This document shows, piece after piece, positions 1-10,351 of a DNA stretch of 64,000 nt. The notes beneath the pieces were generated by a model. The model made no database searches. It was not told where the DNA came from and saw only the letters and a program-made list of their open reading frames with translations. Numbering within the stretch: position 1 is the first letter of the stretch; each line of letters begins with the position of its first letter. Origin of the DNA: Pseudoduganella flava (GTDB taxonomy: Bacteria; Pseudomonadota; Gammaproteobacteria; Burkholderiales; Burkholderiaceae_D); assembly GCF_007830495.1 (NCBI RefSeq), contig NZ_VLKW01000006.1, positions 58,095 through 122,094 of the forward strand. The letters are read 5' to 3'. Position numbers and translations under genes: made by a program.

Positions 1-78
1 CGGCAGCAGGAGCGACCGTAATATCTGCGATAAGTTCCGTTCCGGGATGAAAGCTCAGCCAACGCGAACAGCGCGATG

Positions 79-114
79 AAAAAACGGCCGGCTGCTCGCG
101 CAACCGGCCGTTTT
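79..114 (-). terminator. Rho-independent terminator of icd
   Basis: An inverted repeat (AACGGCCGG / CCGGCCGTT) with a 12-nt loop is flanked by A/T runs. It lies 20 bp past the icd stop codon, so in the minus direction it gives a GC stem followed by a T tract. Bases 1-78 hold nothing I can assign. Confidence 0.85.
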
Positions 115-133
115 CAACGACTACGGAGAACGA

Positions 134-2368
<2,235 letters not shown>

Positions 2369-2571
2369 GCGCTAATTCCTCGGTTTTCGCGGTTTGTACT
2401 ACTGAAAAATCATCGCCTGTCTGGTCGCGCGGTCAACATATCCCGATCACATGACCCGACTACGCAGCGTGACGGACAGAGTGAAAATCATAACCCACTT
2501 CGGCCCCTCGTCCCCGTGGCATTTGTCGATGCCGGCGGTCTCCAGTGGACGGCGTTCCTTGCTGGGTTCAA

Positions 2572-2592
2572 GTCTTATATAAGATATAGGAC
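2572..2592. promoter_or_regulatory. 21-bp inverted repeat in the icd / ArsR divergent region
   Basis: GTCTTATAT-AAG-ATATAGGAC is a 9-3-9 near-perfect inverted repeat, strongly AT-rich in a GC-rich intergenic region (2369-2705). It sits 204 bp from the icd start and 114 bp from the ArsR start. The form suits a dimeric regulator (GntR-type regulators of TCA genes use comparable CTTATATAAG cores, from memory). Which gene it controls is inference. No other feature is seen in this gap. Confidence 0.45.
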
Positions 2593-2705
2593 ATCCCGAT
2601 ATTATGGCACGAGCGCGGGGTGGGGCACCAGCTTTTGGCGGCCTGCCGCCGCAATACTAAAGCAATCGCTTGACTATTTGATGACACGGGCGGATACTCA
2701 AGTCC

Positions 2706-3062
2706 ATGCTTAACCATGAACAGAAACTCGATGCTGTCTTCCGCGCCCTGGCCGAGCCCGCCCGCCGCGCGATCGTGCTGCGGCTGTCACGCGGCAGCGC
2801 CAGCGTCAGCGAGCTGGCCGAACCGATGGCGATGTCGCTGGCGGCCGTCGTGCAGCACGTGCAGGCGCTGGAGCAAAGCGGGCTCGTGAAGACGCACAAG
2901 GAAGGACGCGTGCGCCGTTGCACGCTCGACCCGCAGGCGATCAGCCTGGCCGAGTCGTGGCTCAGCGAGCGCCGCCAGCAATGGGAAACGCACTTCGACC
3001 GCCTCGGCGCGCTGTTCGCGGCCGATACCGATACTCCCCCCACCAGTGAAAGGAAGTCCTGA
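2706..3062 (+). CDS. ArsR-family HTH transcriptional regulator
   Basis: 118-residue winged-helix repressor. The N-terminal LAEPARRAIVLRLSRG and the helix SELAEPMAMSLAAVVQHVQAL are the typical ArsR/SmtB-like fold (about residues 8-80). No metal-binding ELCVCDL-type cysteine motif is present, so it is probably the non-metal subgroup usually paired with SRPBCC proteins. Its stop shares one base with the next start (TGATG), so it is co-translated with the SRPBCC gene. It probably autoregulates the ArsR-SRPBCC-GST operon. Confidence 0.9.
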   Translation: MLNHEQKLDAVFRALAEPARRAIVLRLSRGSASVSELAEPMAMSLAAVVQHVQALEQSGLVKTHKEGRVRRCTLDPQAISLAESWLSERRQQWETHFDRLGALFAADTDTPPTSERKS

Positions 3063-3529
3063 TGAACGTCTCGCCGATCTTCCATGGTTCCTTCGTCATC
3101 GAGCGCCGCTATCCGGTGCCGCCCGCCCGCGTATTTGCCGCCTGGACCGATCCCGCGCTGAAGAGCCGCTGGTTCGTCGGGCCGGCCGGCTGGCAGCAGA
3201 TCGAGCGCACGCTCGACGTGCGCCCGGGCGGCAGCGAGATCCTGCACGGCAGGTTTGCTGAACGCGCGCTGGAGACGAAATTCACGGCCCGTTATCACCA
3301 CGTGGTGCCCGACGCCCGGCTCGTGTACATCTACGACATGCACCTGAACGGCGCGCACCATTCGGCATCGCTGGCCACCGTGGAGTTCATCGCCGATGGC
3401 GCCGGCACCTTGCAGCGCTTCCACGAGCAGGTGGCCTTCCTTGACGGCACCACGGCCGACCAGGGCGTACCGTCGCGCGAGCACGGCACGGCGGCGCACC
3501 TGGACCGCCTGACCCAACTGTTCCAATGA
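3062..3529 (+). CDS. SRPBCC (AHSA1/START-like) domain protein
   Basis: 155 residues with the AHSA1 pattern: IERRYPVPPARVFAAWTDP at residues 14-32, then KSRWFVGP and a C-terminal amphipathic helix. These proteins bind hydrophobic ligands in a helix-grip cavity, and the ligand here is unknown. The gene overlaps the ArsR gene by one base and the next ORF begins right at its stop. ArsR/SRPBCC/GST trios are common in proteobacteria and suggest a small detoxification or stress module, which is inference. Confidence 0.85.
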   Translation: MNVSPIFHGSFVIERRYPVPPARVFAAWTDPALKSRWFVGPAGWQQIERTLDVRPGGSEILHGRFAERALETKFTARYHHVVPDARLVYIYDMHLNGAHHSASLATVEFIADGAGTLQRFHEQVAFLDGTTADQGVPSREHGTAAHLDRLTQLFQ

Positions 3530-3537
3530 GGCCGGCC

Positions 3538-4197
3538 ATGGACCTGCATTTCTACGCCCACCCATTCTCGTCCTACTGCCAGAAGGTGCTGGTCGCGCTG
3601 TACGAGCACGATTTACCGTTCACGTGGCGGCCGATCAACGACGGCGATGCCGCTGCCGAGGAGGAATTCGCGCGGCGCTGGCCGATGCGCCACATGCCGC
3701 TGCTGACGGACGGCGGCCGCGACGTCGTCGAGGCCAGCATCGTCATCGAATATCTGGAACGCTACCGCGGCGACGCGCCGCCGCTGATCCCGCTTGATGC
3801 CGACGCGGCGCTGCAGGTGCGCTTCCTCGACCGCTTCTTCGACAACTACGTGATGACGCCGATGCAGCGCATCGTCTACGACCACATCCGGCCGGAAGCC
3901 GAGCGCGACGCGCGCGGCGTGGCCGATGCGCGTGCGCTGCTCGAGCGCAGCTATGCATGGCTGGAGACCCAGATGGCCGGCAAGGAGTGGGCGGCCGGGC
4001 AGGCGTTCACGCTGGCCGATTGCGCGGCCGCGCCGGCGCTGTTCTATGCGGACTGGGTGCACCCGATCGCCGCGCACTACGAACATGCGCGGGCGTATCG
4101 CACGCGGCTGCTGGCGCGGCCGTCGTTCGCGCGTGCCGTCGACGAAGCGCGGCCGTACCGCAAGCTGTTCCCGCCGGGGGCGCCGGACCGGGATTGA
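3538..4197 (+). CDS. Glutathione S-transferase family protein
   Basis: 219 residues from the second ATG. That start is chosen because GAGG lies 6 nt before it; an ATG at 3526 overlaps the previous stop. The N-terminal thioredoxin fold has HPFSSYCQKVLVALYEHDLPF, with Ser as likely glutathione-activating residue, and EASIVIEYLERY is the usual glutathione-binding end of the domain. The rest is an all-helical C-terminal domain with LADCAAAPALFYAD. It ends the ArsR-SRPBCC-GST operon. Substrate unknown. Confidence 0.9.
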   Translation: MDLHFYAHPFSSYCQKVLVALYEHDLPFTWRPINDGDAAAEEEFARRWPMRHMPLLTDGGRDVVEASIVIEYLERYRGDAPPLIPLDADAALQVRFLDRFFDNYVMTPMQRIVYDHIRPEAERDARGVADARALLERSYAWLETQMAGKEWAAGQAFTLADCAAAPALFYADWVHPIAAHYEHARAYRTRLLARPSFARAVDEARPYRKLFPPGAPDRD

Positions 4198-4201
4198 CGC
4201 G

Positions 4202-4483
4202 TTACTGGTACGGACAGCGCTGGCGCATCATCTCCATGCGCCGGTCGCGCATCTCGGGCGTCATGCCCTTCATGTGCTCTTCCATCAACGCCTGCCGCTC
4301 GGCCGGCGTCTTCGCGCTCATGATTTCCCGGTGCTGGGCGCACATCGGCTGCCTGCCCTCGTCCGGTGCGCCACCGCCTTGCGTGCCGGCAGCACTGAGG
4401 CCGGACGTGTCCGCCATGCCGGCGCAACCGGCCAGCAGCACAGCCGCAAGCGGGCCGGACCATCGAAGAAGTGGGTTCATCAT
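4202..4483 (-). CDS. Small lipoprotein, function unknown
   Basis: 93 residues. The N-terminus MMNPLLRWSGPLAAVLLAGC is a lipoprotein signal with lipobox LAGC, so the mature protein starts at Cys20 and is membrane-anchored. The C-terminal half is charged and Met-rich (IMSAKTPAERQALMEEHMKG, RRMEMMRQRCPYQ). It ends 5 bp from the GST stop, convergent. I do not recognise a named family. Confidence 0.75.
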   Translation of the reverse strand: MMNPLLRWSGPLAAVLLAGCAGMADTSGLSAAGTQGGGAPDEGRQPMCAQHREIMSAKTPAERQALMEEHMKGMTPEMRDRRMEMMRQRCPYQ

Positions 4484-4674
4484 CAGCTCCTCACGGGTAA
4501 TCCGATATCTCCCATCCTACAAGCTTTGCCGGCGCCACTCCCGTGGATTTCATTCGAGTGCGGCGTTGGCGTCACAACCTCGACACAATTGCCGCCGAGC
4601 GTACTCCAGCGTACGGAGCGCGCGCGGCGGCACTGGCATGCTGGAACCCTGGATAAACGAACAGGAGCACAATC

Positions 4675-4752
4675 ATGGGTAAATACTTCCTCGCATGGAT
4701 TCTGGGCGTGCCGGCCTTCGTGCTGGTTCTCATCTATCTGTTCTTCAACTGA
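4675..4752 (+). CDS. 25-residue single-pass membrane microprotein
   Basis: An ORF of 25 codons. It begins MGKYFLAWILGVPAFV and ends LVLIYLFFN; almost the whole chain is one hydrophobic helix with a single Lys near the N-terminus. A good Shine-Dalgarno ACAGGAGC lies 6 nt before the ATG. It stands alone between two minus-strand genes. Codon choice matches the neighbours and the aromatic, hydrophobic pattern does not look random. Function unknown; the length resembles other bacterial small membrane regulators. Confidence 0.7.
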   Translation: MGKYFLAWILGVPAFVLVLIYLFFN

Positions 4753-4787
4753 TCGCAGTGCGGCGCCCTTGACCGGGCGCCGCCTGC

Positions 4788-5384
4788 TTACATGCCGTAG
4801 CCGTACTTGCCGTAATCGAAGTCGAAGTTCTTCCTCAACTCGGCCAGGTGAAGGGCATACGCATGCAACGTGCGCAGCGAATACTCCAGCCGCGCGCGTA
4901 TCGCCTGCTCGGCCTGCACCGGTTCCGCATTGAACACGGCATCGACATTGCGCACGATGACATGGTCCGGGATATACACGACATGGTTGTTCTTCGCGGA
5001 CGCCATGCGCAACTCGGCAACGGGATAGACGCCGTTGCCCGACGCGGACACCGAGACGATCAACGCGGGCTTGTGCCCCAGCTCGCGGTTCCCGCACAGC
5101 AGCAGGAAATTCTTGAAGCCACTGGGGACCATGCCAGCCCATTCAGGCACGACAAACACGAAACCTTCCGATGCACGCAACTGCCGCGCGATCGGCAGCC
5201 ACACGTCGTGCCATTTACCGCTTTCCGATCCCGCTTCCTCATCCCATAACGGCAGCGGATTGCCGGCCAGGTTGATGACGGCGGAGTTCACGCCTTCCGC
5301 CCCCAACATGCTCGCGATATAAAACGCGAGCTTCATGCTTTGCGAGCCGCGCCGGTGGCTGCCGCTGACGATCGTGATCTTCAT
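4788..5384 (-). CDS. NADPH-dependent FMN reductase-family oxidoreductase
   Basis: 198 residues with a flavodoxin-like fold: ITIVSGSHRRGSQSMKLAF (residues 3-21) is the FMN phosphate loop, and VFVVPEWAGMVPSGFKNFL is the second flavin-binding segment typical of the family (PEYNGS.PG..KN in other members). It probably reduces flavin or quinone with NAD(P)H. It lies 8 bp behind the sterol desaturase on the same strand, so it may belong to that transcription unit and supply or use reducing power there (inference). Confidence 0.87.
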   Translation of the reverse strand: MKITIVSGSHRRGSQSMKLAFYIASMLGAEGVNSAVINLAGNPLPLWDEEAGSESGKWHDVWLPIARQLRASEGFVFVVPEWAGMVPSGFKNFLLLCGNRELGHKPALIVSVSASGNGVYPVAELRMASAKNNHVVYIPDHVIVRNVDAVFNAEPVQAEQAIRARLEYSLRTLHAYALHLAELRKNFDFDYGKYGYGM

Positions 5385-5392
5385 GCCCGCTC

Positions 5393-6601
5393 CTAGTGAC
5401 TCATCTTCGCCTTGACCGGCGGGCTGTAGAACACGGAACCGAACAGGATCTTCGGCCAGTGGCGCAGGCTGTTCAGACGCAGTTCGCGGTAGAACCGCAC
5501 ATAGGGCAGCAACAGGAAGCGGATCGGGTTATAGCAATAATCCGCGTGCTTGCCGAACAGACCCGTCTGCGGAATCTCTTCGTCCGGCTCGACGTACGTG
5601 CCGAACAGCCGGTCCCACAACGTGAAGCGTGCGCCGAAATTGCAGCCGGTCTTGCGGTTGTGGCGCGGCTCGTTCGAGTGGTGCGTGTAATGCACGGCGA
5701 CCGTGACGAACACCAGCCGCATCATCCGGAATACGCGGTATTTCTGTTCCAGCTTGTACAGCATCGGCGAATGCGAGGGATCGATCCAGATATCGATCAG
5801 CAGCACCGGGATCAGGAACCAGCCGACGCCGGCCAGGTCCGTGGTGAACAATGCGCTCAGCAACGGCAGCATGAACAGCGTGATGCCTTTCGATGCCTTC
5901 AGCGCCAGCACGTCCGGTTCGGCCGCGAAGTGGAACTGCGTCAGGTTTTCATGGCGATGATGGTTGATGTGCCCCAGGTTCCACAGCAGCCGCATATTGT
6001 GCGTGAGGCGGTGCGACCAGTAAAAGCAGAAGTCGCCGATCAGGCACGCCAGAATGACGGCGAACGGCCCGCTGATATCAACGATCTTCGGCACCGCATG
6101 CAGCCACGCCATGTAGTGGCCCATCACCCGCTCGAACCACGGCTGCGTGCCGATGAACAGGAAGCCGAACAGCCACATCATGATATTGGCCAGCGACGTA
6201 TTGATCATGCCCTTCCACGCGAACGGCCGGCCGGTGGCGCGGCGGTGAAACACGATGTCGCCGAGGCCGACGGCAACCAGAAAGGCGAAGCGGAACAACG
6301 CAAGCCCCAGCAATATCTTCGCCACCAGCGGACCTTCCGCGCCCAGGTTCACCTCCGGCATCATGTGGAAGATGTGCGCCGTATTGGTCGTCAGCGGGTC
6401 GAGCAGGAACGCCAACTTCGGCGTCGCGAACAGCCACACGACGAATGCCGCACCAAACGCCGCGTACAGCCACCGCCGGTGTTTGCTCAACATGTTTTCG
6501 TGAATATTGAAGTCCCAGATCTTCCGCACGATCCGCGCCGCGGCGCCGCGCCAGTCGCCCGGCAGGGCGTTCACGTGCGCATTCGATACCGATGTATTCA
6601 T
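5393..6601 (-). CDS. Sterol desaturase / fatty acid hydroxylase family membrane protein
   Basis: 402-residue integral membrane di-iron oxygenase. The histidine clusters that bind the metals are visible: HRLTH (about 197-201), HINHH (about 211-215) and HYTHH near residue 310. Several hydrophobic segments lie between 45 and 300. Substrate is probably a lipid or hopanoid-like molecule, not determinable here. It forms a unit with a 66-residue membrane protein upstream and the FMN reductase downstream. The unit points away from a pair of lux-box-like palindromes. Confidence 0.9.
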   Translation of the reverse strand: MNTSVSNAHVNALPGDWRGAAARIVRKIWDFNIHENMLSKHRRWLYAAFGAAFVVWLFATPKLAFLLDPLTTNTAHIFHMMPEVNLGAEGPLVAKILLGLALFRFAFLVAVGLGDIVFHRRATGRPFAWKGMINTSLANIMMWLFGFLFIGTQPWFERVMGHYMAWLHAVPKIVDISGPFAVILACLIGDFCFYWSHRLTHNMRLLWNLGHINHHRHENLTQFHFAAEPDVLALKASKGITLFMLPLLSALFTTDLAGVGWFLIPVLLIDIWIDPSHSPMLYKLEQKYRVFRMMRLVFVTVAVHYTHHSNEPRHNRKTGCNFGARFTLWDRLFGTYVEPDEEIPQTGLFGKHADYCYNPIRFLLLPYVRFYRELRLNSLRHWPKILFGSVFYSPPVKAKMSH

Positions 6602-6613
6602 GGTCTGCTTCCC

Positions 6614-6814
6614 TTATTGGTTTGTGTTGTTCCAGCGATTTATTTGGAGTTGGTGATACGGATGGCTCGCCCGGTGTTCCAGGTCGATCAACCCGGCTTT
6701 TTTGAGTCCATAATGAATGCCGAACGCCAGCACCATCATCGAAACAATCCACAGCGCGATGACGACGATGGCGGTGATACTCCGATTGCTGCCTGCAAGT
6801 TTTTCGCTGCGCAT
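6614..6814 (-). CDS. Small single-pass membrane protein upstream of the desaturase
   Basis: 66 residues from the ATG at 6814, chosen because GAGAGGAG stands just before it; an upstream in-frame ATG at 6856 lacks this. One transmembrane helix (ITAIVVIALWIVSMMVLAFG, about residues 13-32) is followed by a basic, polar tail. It lies 12 bp before the desaturase gene. It may be an accessory subunit. No named family recognised. Confidence 0.7.
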   Translation of the reverse strand: MRSEKLAGSNRSITAIVVIALWIVSMMVLAFGIHYGLKKAGLIDLEHRASHPYHQLQINRWNNTNQ

Positions 6815-6884
6815 GATTCGCTCCTCTCGTTTCAAACACGTGGCTTGCGAAATCATTCTTCACTGTTGAGTGGCGCGATAAAAG

Positions 6885-6960
6885 CTGTCAGGAATGACTG
6901 TCATATTTCTCTGTCAGTTCTGACAGGTGGGGGAAAGGGGGCGTGTGTCAGATCTGACAG
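6885..6960. promoter_or_regulatory. Two lux-box-like palindromes in a divergent promoter region
   Basis: CTGTCAG-TT-CTGACAG at 6911-6926 and TGTCAG-AT-CTGACA at 6946-6959 are perfect palindromes, with a further half-site pair at 6885-6903. Extended to 20 bp, the first reads CTCTGTCAGTTCTGACAGGT, which matches 16 of 20 positions of the Pseudomonas lasB OP1 box as I recall it. The second lies about 31 bp upstream of a TATACT -10 element (6984-6989), about -43 from the expected start site. That is the usual LuxR class II activator spacing. Confidence 0.65.
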
Positions 6961-6983
6961 GTGAGGCGCGAGGCGGTGTTCGT

Positions 6984-6989
6984 TATACT
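6984..6989 (+). promoter_or_regulatory. -10 element for the DUF1993 / luxR unit
   Basis: TATACT, 33 bp before the DUF1993 start codon. The -35 region is poor and is replaced by the lux-box-like palindrome at 6946-6959, as expected for an activator-dependent promoter. Confidence 0.5.
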
Positions 6990-7021
6990 GGCTGCATCGG
7001 TTTTCGCACACAGGTGTTCCC

Positions 7022-7555
7022 ATGATCGTTCCAAGCAGCGTCTTCCTTCACTACCTGAAAAGGCTGGACCGCCTGTTGAAGCGCATCGAGCGCTTCCAGC
7101 CCGACATCTCGGGCAACCGGCTGCATCCGGACATGTTCCCGCTGTTACAGCAAGCCCGCACGGCGATCAGCTTCGCGCTGCGCGCCTGCTGCCCGCTGGC
7201 CGGCCGGGAGATCGTCTCGTTCGGCGACGGCGAATACAACTACGAAAACATCTACGCTGAGCTGGCCGCGGCGATCCAGTACCTCGCCGCGATCCCGCCG
7301 GAAGAATACGGCGACCTGGGCGCGCGCACGATCGACACGGCGGCCGGTTTTGCCGACCTGCGGATGAATGGCTGGGATTACTATCTGACGTACTGCCTGC
7401 CCAATTTCTGCTTCCACTACAGCATGGTCTATGCGATCGCCCGGCAGGCCGGCGTGCCGATCGGGAAAGCCGATTACGACGGCTTCCACAAATATCCGCT
7501 CGGCTTTTCGTTCACTGACGAATGCGATCCGGAAGATTTACCGCAGCGCGCATGA
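7022..7555 (+). CDS. DUF1993 family protein
   Basis: 177 residues. The N-terminal LHYLKRLDRLLKRIERF, the central HPDMFPLLQQARTAISFALR and the later FHYSMVYAIARQAGVPIGKADY are the DUF1993 pattern, a DinB-like four-helix bundle. Biochemical role unknown. It lies just downstream of two lux-box-like sites and 63 bp before a LuxR-type regulator on the same strand, so it may be quorum- or signal-regulated. Confidence 0.82.
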   Translation: MIVPSSVFLHYLKRLDRLLKRIERFQPDISGNRLHPDMFPLLQQARTAISFALRACCPLAGREIVSFGDGEYNYENIYAELAAAIQYLAAIPPEEYGDLGARTIDTAAGFADLRMNGWDYYLTYCLPNFCFHYSMVYAIARQAGVPIGKADYDGFHKYPLGFSFTDECDPEDLPQRA

Positions 7556-7618
7556 TGTGATGCGATTATTTCGGACGGGTCCGTCCGCTGACCGTGGCGC
7601 AACGTGGTGGGAGGAGTA

Positions 7619-8356
7619 GTGGACTATTCGATGTTCCGTGAATTCAGGGCCGCGCTGGCGGAGGCGCCACATCTGGTCGATCTGAAAAACATTTGCCGGG
7701 ACTTTTGCCGCGCGATCGGCGTCGATCATTATCTGTTCGGCGTCTGCGAAGTGGTGTCGCTGGTCTCGCCGAAAGTGGTGACCCTGACGAATTTCCCGGC
7801 CGAGTGGGTCGAATGGTATTTCCAGAACCGCTCGTCGTCCGTCGATCCGCTGCTGAAATACAGCCTGTACAACACGACGCCGATCCTGTGGAGCGAGCTG
7901 ATCAACACGAAGGGGTATGACGCGCAGAGTTCACGGGCGTTCTTCGAAGCTGGCAAGGAATATGGCCTGCACCACGGGCTGACGGTGCCGCTGCACCCGC
8001 CCAGCGGACAAACGTCGTACTTCAGCGTCGTCAGCGCCGATGCGGCCGCCGATGAAAACGTTCTCGGCAACCTGATGCCGGCCGCCGCGATGTTCAGCCA
8101 ATACCTGTTCGCCGCCTATACGCGGATCGACAAGGTGGAAAACCCGAAGGTGAACGAATTGACCGAGCGGGAACTGGAGTGCGTGTTCTGGGCTTGCGAA
8201 GGCAAGACGGCCTGGGAAATGGCGCAGATCGTCGGCGTGGCGGAACGCACCGTCAATTTCCACCTGACGTCCGTGATCAAGAAGCTGGGCGCGTCGAACC
8301 GGCAGCACGCGGTGGCCAAGGCCGTGATGTATGGGCTCGTCAAACCGCGGCCTTAG
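7619..8356 (+). CDS. LuxR-type regulator with autoinducer-binding domain (LuxR solo)
   Basis: 245 residues from a GTG at 7619 that follows GGGAGGAG; an in-frame GTG at 7604 lacks a ribosome site and an ATG at 7631 is rather distant. The N-terminal domain carries the acyl-homoserine-lactone pattern (EWVEWYFQNRSSSVDPLLKY, with the W, Y and DP positions, then a downstream W). The C-terminal GerE helix-turn-helix is LTERELECVFWACEGKTAWE ... VNFHLTSVIKKLGA. No luxI-like synthase is visible in the window, so it is a solo. It probably acts on the lux-box-like sites 660 bp upstream. Confidence 0.9.
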   Translation: MDYSMFREFRAALAEAPHLVDLKNICRDFCRAIGVDHYLFGVCEVVSLVSPKVVTLTNFPAEWVEWYFQNRSSSVDPLLKYSLYNTTPILWSELINTKGYDAQSSRAFFEAGKEYGLHHGLTVPLHPPSGQTSYFSVVSADAAADENVLGNLMPAAAMFSQYLFAAYTRIDKVENPKVNELTERELECVFWACEGKTAWEMAQIVGVAERTVNFHLTSVIKKLGASNRQHAVAKAVMYGLVKPRP

Positions 8357-8404
8357 GCTGCCCGGCGCGGGCCTGTTCATGTGCCGCAAGGTGGCACGGC
8401 TTCG

Positions 8405-9115
8405 TCAGGGACCGGCCAGCCGCTCGACCATCGCCTTGCGATAGCGCCGGCTCATGCGCAGCCGCTGTCCCGACTCCAGCACGACGTCGTATTCGCCGTC
8501 GGCCTGCAAATCCAGCGCCCGCACCCGGCTCAGGTTGACGATGGCCGAACGGTGGATACGCTGGAAGCCATGCGGCGCCAGCGCCGCCTCCAGGTCCGCC
8601 AGGCTGCGCCGCAACATGTGCGCGCGGCTACCAACGTGCAGCGTCGAGTAGTAATCGCTGGCCTCGATCCAGTCGATGTCGGCGAACTTCACCACTTCCA
8701 GCGAGCTGCCGTGCCGGACGATGAAGCGTTGCGTTTCACCGGGCACGCGCAGTCTTTCCTTGGCCCGTTCCAGCACGCGGTCGAAGCGCGCGTCGTCGAA
8801 CGGTTTCAGCAGGTAGTCGAGGGCGCCGACGTCGAACGCGCGCAACGCGAACTGGTGGTGGGCCGTGACAAAGACGATGGCGAATGGCGGCGCGGGGCCG
8901 ATGCGCTCGAGCAGTTCGAAGCCGTCGCACTCGGGCATTTCCACGTCCAGGAACACGAGATCGGGACGCAGGGCCGGCAGCGCAGCCAGGGCTTCCTCCG
9001 CCGAGCCGCATTCGCCCACCACGCGCACCGAGGGATCGCGCGCCAGCAGCATGGCGACATTGCTGCGCGCCAGCGGCTCGTCGTCGACGATCAGTGCGCG
9101 CATCATGCGGGGCAA
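8405..9115 (-). CDS. LytTR-family response regulator
   Basis: 236 residues. A receiver domain (residues 1-120) has the acidic pair DDE near the N-terminus, the phosphoacceptor in VFLDVEMPECDGFELL and the later Lys in LLKPF. A C-terminal LytTR DNA-binding domain follows (FQRIHRSAIVNLSRVRAL). Its start overlaps the sensor gene end by 13 bp, so the two are translationally coupled. It is the output of the LytS-like kinase. Target genes are unknown. Confidence 0.93.
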   Translation of the reverse strand: MPRMMRALIVDDEPLARSNVAMLLARDPSVRVVGECGSAEEALAALPALRPDLVFLDVEMPECDGFELLERIGPAPPFAIVFVTAHHQFALRAFDVGALDYLLKPFDDARFDRVLERAKERLRVPGETQRFIVRHGSSLEVVKFADIDWIEASDYYSTLHVGSRAHMLRRSLADLEAALAPHGFQRIHRSAIVNLSRVRALDLQADGEYDVVLESGQRLRMSRRYRKAMVERLAGP

Positions 9116-10200
9116 TCGGATAACGTCAGCGGTAACGTCAGCGTCGCCAGCACGCCGGCGGCCGCTTCGTTGCGCAACGTGAGCGCCTCGGCGCCGCCGT
9201 ACAGCGCACGCAGCCGCTGCCGCGTGTTCGCCAGGCCGACACCTTCCCGCCAGCTGGCCGGCAGCGGCGGCCCGTCGTTGTACACGCTCAGCGTCAGCGT
9301 GCCACCGTCCGCCGATGCGGCAACGGTGAGCTCGCCCCCTTTGGCACGCTTCGCGATGCCATGCTTGATCGCGTTTTCCACCAGCGGCTGGACGATGAAA
9401 TCGGGCACCAGCGCCGACTTCAGGCTGTCCGGCACGTCGATCCGGTAACGCAGCCGCTCGGCAAACCGGATGCGCTGCACGTCGAGGTAGTTACGGATGA
9501 AATCGAGCTCTTCCTCGATCGTCACCAGCTGGCGCTCGGAACGGTCGGTGACGCGGCGCAGCAGGTCGCCCAGCGCGGCCGTCAGCGCGATCGCCTCGTC
9601 GCCCTTGTTGACGCGGATGAGTGCCGTGATCGCGTTCAGCGAATTGAACAGGAAGTGGGGTTCCAGCTGCACCCGCAGCGCCGCCAGCTGTGCTTGCGCC
9701 AGCAATTCCGCCAGCCGGGCGCTGGCCGCGCGCTGGTGCAACAGCCGGGCACGGGCTTCCAGCGCCGCGTGCAGCGCCACGATCGCGCCATACAGCACGA
9801 CGTCGCCGATCAGGTTCGCCAGCAGCTTCGAACGCAACAGCGGCAGAAACGGATCGGGACCTTCCGGGTAGGCGTACGGATTGGTCTCGTGCTCGAGCAG
9901 CGCCGCCCAGGCCGCCCACAGCACGCCGATCGCCAGGCACGCCACGCCGTGCACGAGCCATGCCGCGACGCGCCGCGACGGCAGCGGAAAGCGGCGCAGC
10001 AGCGCGAGAGGCACGGGGGTGAACGCGGCCCACACGGCCCACGACGCCACCGTCACGACGAACAGCGTGACCCACGCGTGGTGCATGCCCATCGCCCGCA
10101 TCGATACCACGACTTGCGTGCCATCGACGAGCCCCAGCGCCAGCCACCCCAGCGCCGCCTGGCGCGCCGTCGTCGCGAAGTTGTTCGTGCTTTCCGTCAT
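9103..10200 (-). CDS. LytS/YpdA-like sensor histidine kinase
   Basis: 365 residues from the ATG at 10200; an upstream ATG at 10260 would add 20 residues of poor quality. The N-terminal half has about four hydrophobic segments. The kinase core is LQLEPHFLFNSLNAITALI-type (ALRVQLEPHFLFNSLNAITA, the phosphoacceptor His region of PF06580), followed by the ATPase N box VENAIKHGI and G-rich GVGLANTRQRL. It forms a two-gene operon with the LytTR regulator. Signal unknown. Confidence 0.9.
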   Translation of the reverse strand: MTESTNNFATTARQAALGWLALGLVDGTQVVVSMRAMGMHHAWVTLFVVTVASWAVWAAFTPVPLALLRRFPLPSRRVAAWLVHGVACLAIGVLWAAWAALLEHETNPYAYPEGPDPFLPLLRSKLLANLIGDVVLYGAIVALHAALEARARLLHQRAASARLAELLAQAQLAALRVQLEPHFLFNSLNAITALIRVNKGDEAIALTAALGDLLRRVTDRSERQLVTIEEELDFIRNYLDVQRIRFAERLRYRIDVPDSLKSALVPDFIVQPLVENAIKHGIAKRAKGGELTVAASADGGTLTLSVYNDGPPLPASWREGVGLANTRQRLRALYGGAEALTLRNEAAAGVLATLTLPLTLSDCPA

Positions 10201-10351
10201 GCCCGCATCATAGGGGAATTCTCCCGGCGCGGCGACGCTTTGCAGCCAATGCACCGCCACGTGCAGCCAACGGCCTCGCTTGCGCGCCCACGCAATGGGA
10301 CACTGCCGGTTCGCCCCGCATGGGCGTCACATCAGCACATAAGGACCAAAC

